Shown here: one piece after another, positions 58,513 to 64,000 of the stretch
Layout of the letters: each line of letters begins with the position of its first letter
Numbering within the stretch: position 1 is the stretch's first letter
Assembly: GCA_947561585.1 (NCBI GenBank)
Contig: CANNZV010000329.1
Span: 310,001 to 374,000, forward strand
Length of the DNA stretch: 64,000 bases
Source of the DNA: Caprella mutica
Lineage: Eukaryota; Arthropoda; Malacostraca; Amphipoda; Caprellidae
Reading direction: 5' to 3'
The notes under the pieces: model-generated
The model's input: the letters and a program-made list of their open reading frames with translations, nothing else
What the model was told of the DNA's origin: nothing
The model's database searches: none
Position numbers and translations under genes: made by a program

Positions 58513-58815
58513 ATGGAGAATTATAGTCATAAAAAACAGAGATTTATGGTTTCAGGCTATCCACGACACAACATAAATAAAAGATATGATAAGAGCGAAG
58601 ATGAGGTATTGAAGCAAAAAGAGATTTCAAAAAAATTAAACTGTAAATATATTCGTATTAAAAATACTAAATTTGGTATACAAAAACTTAAAAAAAAAAC
58701 TCTTTTCATTCAAGAGGTTTATGAAATTAATTTCCCAGTAACGAAAGGTATTGGAATAACTCTTCAATTAATGGGAATTGGCTTAGTTACTGTAAAAGGT
58801 ATTGGTATTTACTGA
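58513..58815 (+). CDS. Hypothetical 100-codon frame, uncertain
   Basis: ATG-started frame of 100 residues, Lys-rich in the middle (LKQKEISKKLNCKYIRIKN), with the tail repeating a KGIGI/MGIGL/KGIGI pattern that comes from a direct DNA repeat (GTTACTG or GTAACGA then AAAGGTATTGG). No homology recognised and no splice or promoter signs. Likely a chance frame; listed because it is among the longest non-repeat frames. Confidence 0.15.
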   Translation: MENYSHKKQRFMVSGYPRHNINKRYDKSEDEVLKQKEISKKLNCKYIRIKNTKFGIQKLKKKTLFIQEVYEINFPVTKGIGITLQLMGIGLVTVKGIGIY

Positions 58816-58819
58816 TAAG

Positions 58820-59130
58820 ATTATCGACCAGGAGTGAGTTTGATGTTAACCCATACACAGTTGCTCAACTTTAACTTTGCTGATGTGCCACATCTACAGA
58901 TTGCTGTCCCAAAATAAGGCCAAGGAATGAGGATTTCTCAAGGAAGGGTACGGGACCAAAGGTGGAGTGAGGTGGTACGTGTTAAGTGTGATATATTTCT
59001 GTGTGTGTGATGTTACAGGACTACTCATCCAACTTCTTAGCGCCTCAGGAGGAACTTCCAATAAGTGATGAAGGGCACCACCCTAGCGGGGTCGGTCTAG
59101 AGTTCTACAGGATATGGCTAATGCTACCTA
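58820..59130. other. GC-elevated unexplained segment
   Basis: About 300 bases at near-balanced base composition, e.g. GGGACCAAAGGTGGAGTGAG and GCACCACCCTAGCGGGGTCG. All frames are interrupted. The tail resembles 3' ends of some non-LTR retrotransposons in feel, but no conserved motif can be named. Confidence 0.3.
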
Positions 59131-59134
59131 TCTA

Positions 59135-60890
59135 AATACATCACTACCTTCTATACTTATTCCATTTTGTTCGCGAGATATTTTGATTTTTTTCTCTATT
59201 TTAAATATTCTATTGAATGTCTAATATATATTAATATAGTACCTATATTGCATATTGTGATTGTGTATGTTAACTTTGATTTAAGCCATTTTTGAGAAAA
59301 TATCCGTTCCCTCAAAATGAATTTAATAATTATATAATTTAATAATCATATAATTAAAAATTCTTAAGCCATTTCAAACTTTATTCTATATTTTTTTTTA
59401 TAGTAACCATCTCTATGCGTCTATTCCTTATCAATTTCAAAAAGGATGCATGTTTCTTTTATCTGTACCGACAGAAGCAAACTACTATAAAAATTTCTAA
59501 TATCATTGTAGAATAAGAACACAGCTTGTTGAACTTTTGACAGAGTTGCTGTAGTGTATACTGTGTACGCTATCAGAAAATGTCATTACCCTATCGACCT
59601 GCTTTGCGATATTATGTGAGTTTAATATTAAGTATTCTGAGTGACTGAGTACAAGAATCTAAGATTTACAAGGATCTTGATAATTGTTCAAGGATTAATT
59701 GGGAGTCAAAAAATGTTTAATATAAATTTATTTATTATTTTACAGACATTATGAATGAAATCAATACGATCTTGTCATACGAAAATCGAAAAAGATATTT
59801 TTTTAAATACATTTTACTCTCTGATATGCTATGAATATAAAAGTCTAAATATCTCACCATTAATGAAATATAACTAACTTTTTTTCAATGAAACCATTTA
59901 ATTATCAACTAGTCGCAAGAAGAATAGTTAATATGTATCATGAACAATACAGTAACTAGTTAAATAATAAGCAAGATTTTGAGTGGTATGTACATATGTT
60001 CCTACAATCACTTTTCAGTATTAAATAATAGGTAGATTTTTCATTTCGTATTACGTGAAAAAATCTGAATTTGAAAAAAAAACATAATATCTTTACATTA
60101 TTTTGAACATATTTACAGTTAAGACAATGAACCCAACTAGAGACTACGGATTGAAAAAAAATAAAGGTTTCAAACCCGCAATTCCTGGTCATGATTAGAT
60201 TACACTTTTTATCAATTCCGCATGTGAAATAAATAAAGATGCTCAATGTAACTGCGTGTTCACTGTAAAAAAAATGGAGTTTAAAATATTATCAATGTGA
60301 ATTGTTCTCACTATTTCAACATAAAGTGAAACTGAATTATATATCAAATTCAAAATATGTTAGTAAAAGTATATTCCATTTTTATGAAATCAATATCGAT
60401 ATTAATTGCATTTATTTCTCATGGAAAGATATTCCTTTTAAAAATATTATTACTTTAACATGTAACATTTATCAATATATATTTATTTTCTGTGCATATT
60501 TTAACAATCGTTCACATGTTAATCATTAATTCTTTAGATGATTTTTTTTATTTTAGTTTAGGTTTGATTTTTTTTGAGTAAATGATTGAACTAAATTCTA
60601 TCGTAAACTAATATAAATACATGTTCTGTACTTACAGCACAAGTAATATATATATAGATATATGATATAGTAAAGTATAGTAAAGTGAAGACGACTTCCA
60701 AAGAAAATAATTTAGCGTAATAAATGTTAATGATATTGTTAACTATAATGTGTCTTAGCTCTTTCTTTCATGACGGCTTTTTTTTCTGTTTAATGGTAGG
60801 TAATGGTCTAATGGTCTTGAATTTTTAATTTGGTTTAATTGCACATTTGTATATCTTTATTTGTCTGTGTGTGTTCTGACTCGTTTTAAG
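59135..60890. other. AT-rich stretch, nothing recognised
   Basis: No arrays, paired ends or exons. The short frames here are Ile/Phe/Tyr-rich. Confidence 0.4.
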
Positions 60891-60894
60891 TAAT

Positions 60895-61350
60895 GTTCAA
60901 AAAATTAGAAAACACACAAAAATCGGAAATTACAGAAAAAAAAACGAAAAAACTGAGAACCCTAAAGTTGGAAATCCGAAATGGAAAGGAAAATAGGAAC
61001 CGAAAAAAAATCCGGGAAAAGAAGATTTGAAAAAACGAAAATACTGAAAAAATCAAACTCAAGAGAAAAATCGACCTTCCGGTAGACCAAAAATTCGGAA
61101 AATCTCAAGAAAAACACAAATGCTGAAAATCCGAAATAAATCTTAAATTTAGGAAAACTAAAAAACCGGATATCGTCAAGACCAAAAATCAAGAAAACTA
61201 AAATCTTGAAAGCCTATAATCCTGGGAATCGAAAATCCGAAACAAAAAGAAATCAAATCCGTAAGTGCAGAATAAAAGGAAAACAGAAAAACAAAACAAT
61301 CGGAAAAATATATCGGTTAACTGGAAAAATATTTAGTCGCGTCATTTTGC
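60895..61350. repeat. Purine-rich cryptically simple tract (GAAAATCCGAAAA-like)
   Basis: Loose repetition of phrases such as AAAATCGGAAA, GAAAATCCGAAA and GGAAAA on the plus strand, without a fixed period. A frame on the minus strand (60962-61192), Phe/Ser-rich, results from this bias. Confidence 0.65.
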
Positions 61351-61354
61351 TGAC

Positions 61355-61870
61355 ATTTTTGCACAGTATAACCTTAAGCTCTAATCCACTCTATTGTTTT
61401 TAATTTCTCTTTCTTCAGAACAATAGGGTTATGTTTATAAAATTTGGTTCCATTTTTCATTATAATAAGTAATTTAGGTTATTCTTGTGATCTATACATT
61501 CTACACCTCCAACGCGGTAGAAAAAATTAGAATATCTCTGAATATTTTTAAACCATAATATAACTTTTAGACATAATATAAATTGCTATCTATACCGTTA
61601 TCTAATCACCATTACCAAAATAACACATTCGGTACCTAAGGGTGTATTTTGTATAATGTATATATATACCTAAATACCATTAGATTTACGATAACACGAG
61701 AAAAAGTTATATCCCATTTTTGTTCTTCTACTGAATCTATTCAATATAACAGAAAGGTCTGACAATGAAGGTTGGGTGTTATTGTTTTCTTTAATATTTA
61801 ATTACGGAGGGAATACTCGATCAATTTTTTTCCTATTAACTGTTATATGTTTTATATATGTTAACATGTT
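61355..61870. other. AT-rich stretch, nothing recognised
   Basis: No feature before foldback element 4. Confidence 0.45.
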
Positions 61871-61876
61871 ATGTAA

Positions 61877-62891
61877 TAACGTGCGCAGACACTTGGCTGA
61901 ATGACATTCGGCCGAACGGACATTCGGCCGAAAGCGGATTTGGCGTAAATCTGGCCGAACGGATATTTGTTCAAAAGACTTTTTTCAATGTAAATCTATA
62001 TTACCAACTGCAGCCTCAATTTAATTTCATTAAAAAATCTATTTCGATGAAATTAAAAGCTATTTTTTAAAAAGAAAATTAAATTTTAATATGTACATAA
62101 TGTGTACCCATATTACGAACTGCATCCTCCGGTTATTTCATTTTTTATTTCCATCGAATTGAAAGTTATTTTATTACAAGGAAAAATATTTTTAATTGTA
62201 CATGATACGTATCCATATTACGAACTTCAAGCATATATTGCACTCTAATTTGAAATTTTTCAAAATCATGGATTTCATCGCAACTATAGAAGGTGGAAAA
62301 AAGCTTCTCTCCATACTTTTGAGCTTGTTATCATTGGTTATTTATGATTTAAAGTTATTACTTTTATTATATTAAATATTATTACTACTAGTGTATTTAC
62401 CCGTTAAGAATAACGTGTTCTCAATTGTATCACTATCAATATTTGTGTAATTTAACTTTCAACACTTTGGTCCGTTCCCTCAGATTCAATTGAAGTTATT
62501 AATTGAATAATGACGGAAATATTGTGTTTATATCATAGACATAGGTTGAAAATAGTTCTTTATAAAGTTTCACTGTAGTTTTTTAAATAATTTCTATTTC
62601 AGTAAAATTGTAATAGTAATAATCATTTATTCAACTCATATAAGAATTGGTATTCATGCTACCACTTGTTAACATATTAAGCGTAGATTCTGAATATTAC
62701 TCAAAGTGTGACAGACAGACAGACAGACAAATAAAGATAAGGAAACTATTTATGGGAGGTGATCCCATTTTTTTCAAAATGAAGATATTTCGGCCAAATG
62801 TCCGTCTGGCCAAATGTCCGTCCGGCCAAAATTATGTCCTTCGGCCAAGTGTCCTTCTGCCAAGTGTCATTCGGCCAAGTGTCTGTCAACC
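61877..62891. mobile_element. Foldback element 4 with TTCGGCCGAA-type array ends
   Basis: The left array (61887-61972, units like ACATTCGGCCGAACGG) and right array (62789-62888, units like CGGCCAAATGTCCGTC) are inverted. The inward termini share CAGACACTTGGC.GAATGAC. The flanks GTTATGTAA (61868-61876) and GTTATATAA (62892-62900) agree at 8 of 9 bases. The interior is A+T-rich and non-coding, with a (GACA) microsatellite at 62711-62730. Confidence 0.78.
62711..62730. repeat. GACA microsatellite
   Basis: About five copies of GACA in a row, inside foldback element 4 near its right array. Confidence 0.9.
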
Positions 62892-62981
62892 GTTATATAA
62901 ACTTAATTCTTCAAATTTATAGCCTTTCTTGAGAAATTTCAATTTAGAGTGGATTGGATCTTTAATCTGTTTAAATATTAT

Positions 62982-63203
62982 GACAATATTACCCAGGTAA
63001 CGACCTGACTAACAATATTACCCAGGTAAAGACCTGACTAACAATATTACCCAGGTAACGACCTGACTAACAATATTACCCAGGTAACGACCTGACTAAC
63101 AATATTACCCATGTAACGACCTGACTAACAATATTACCCAGGTAAAGACCTGACTAACAATATTACCCAGGTAACGACCTGACTAACAATACTACCCAGG
63201 TAA
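62982..63203. repeat. 29-bp minisatellite, about 7.5 units
   Basis: The unit is AATATTACCCAGGTAACGAC then CTGACTAAC, with AAGACC variants in two units and CATGTAACG in one. Starts 90 bases right of foldback element 4. Confidence 0.94.
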
Positions 63204-63204
63204 C

Positions 63205-64000
63205 TAATTATCCATAATTCTAATGGAATCGGTTAATAACAGGAGAAAAAGAGACTCACCTTAATTATCAGAGACACAAATTAAGATAATTATTGGCGAC
63301 GTTGATTGAGAATTAGTGGAATTTATAGGCAATTATAGAAGCAAAATAGATTAAAAGCATTGGAAATAAGAGAAGAGAAAATGAATTATTTTGAATGATG
63401 AAGAGGAAATAGCTTGTTATATTATCAGATAGTCAGCAGTCACTAATAAATGCGACTGTTGACTTTCTTTCTGTGGAACCAGTCATCTTCTTCTGAATAA
63501 ACTAACAACAATAGCTTAAATAACAGACAAGTTGACGTGACTCCGATACTTGCAGCAGAATATTCTCCGATGTGTCAGTTCTTGATAATGACGTCAGTTT
63601 GGTGTCACTGCAAGAAGAATTTTTTGTACATGATCTGCGTTGTCGATGATTAAAATATCATTTCCTTGCATCTTATATATACTCTCATGCATTATAATGA
63701 ATATATTGTCACACATATATATAACTGTAGGAAGGGGAAAAAATGCTGAGAAAGTGTGTATCTAACATTTGTGAGTAAAATTTCTGAGTGAATGTTGAAT
63801 CTTTTACCCGATAAGCACGATTAGAATGAGCCAAAAAAATATATTTTTTTAATAGGTTCTTTGCCCTATTTCCTGTTCACTTGAAAGTAAACAATCTCAA
63901 AAAGAAATATATGTCATACACATTCAATTACTCAAATTCGAGTTTCGATCTCAATTAATATCTATATAAAAACTTCATCTGAAGACTCTTAGCTACACTT
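63205..64000. other. Ordinary stretch to the window end, nothing recognised
   Basis: Somewhat higher G+C from 63440 to 63620, but no supported frame. Confidence 0.4.

Noticed and set aside
1..64000. tRNA and rRNA genes.
   Set aside because: No segment with paired A- and B-box-like motifs in a foldable cloverleaf, or conserved rRNA core sequence, was recognised by eye. A covariance-model scan would be decisive.

Overview
This window looks like repeat-rich intergenic or intronic DNA from an invertebrate animal, roughly 70% A+T by eye. I found no complete host protein-coding gene. The evidence for a metazoan genome is the mix of Tc1/mariner relics and MITEs, a Copia-type LTR element with an initiator-Met-tRNA-like primer site, short exon-like islands with GT/AG borders, and many minisatellites. 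An arthropod (perhaps a crustacean) would fit, but this is a weak inference and no gene names the species.

Layout. 0.6-2.9 kb: a decayed mariner/Tc1-like element with 33-bp inverted ends. 3.6-4.2 kb: an 18-bp minisatellite. 5-18 kb: short islands, several repeated in inverted order further right, mixed with MITEs (7.7, 9.0, 10.9, 11.0-11.6, 15.9-16.4 kb). 17.6-18.1 and 19.4-19.7 kb: GC-elevated, coding-looking patches. 24.2-25.2 kb: a foldback element whose inverted ends are minisatellite arrays. 26.8-28.3 kb: two mariner-related relics. 28.9-29.3 kb: a pyrimidine-rich minisatellite. 31.2-32.2 kb: a 21-bp satellite array of about 46 units. 36.9-39.1 kb: a nest of elements inside elements. 44.8-48.7 kb: a recent LTR retrotransposon lacking pol. 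49.7-50.5 kb: a TGACCT-repeat element and a solo array. 55.5-56.0 kb: a 19-bp minisatellite. 57.6-57.8 kb: a nearly perfect palindrome. 61.9-62.9 kb: a fourth array-ended foldback. 63.0-63.2 kb: a 29-bp minisatellite.

Main results. (1) Four elements (24186-25188, 36920-39024, 37205-38291, 61877-62891) have the same architecture. Each has inverted ends made of short tandem repeats, a different repeat in each element, and each is flanked by a 9-bp direct repeat (two perfect, two 8/9). Related terminal bases precede the array in three of them. This resembles Drosophila Foldback and sea-urchin TU elements. (2) The 3.87-kb Copia-type element has apparently identical 336-bp LTRs and a 5-bp TSD. It carries a truncated gag fused to what looks like the Q/G/Y-rich C-terminus of a host RNA-binding protein, ending in a natural-looking stop, and has no pol. 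(3) Four islands (A-D) near 5.5, 6.7, 10.5 and 15.7 kb recur in mirror order near 43.4, 42.7, 36.1 and 30.7 kb. This looks like an old inverted duplication about 38 kb across. The 15.7/30.7-kb pair has conserved splice sites and an in-frame 9-bp length difference, so it is probably an exon of an unidentified gene family.
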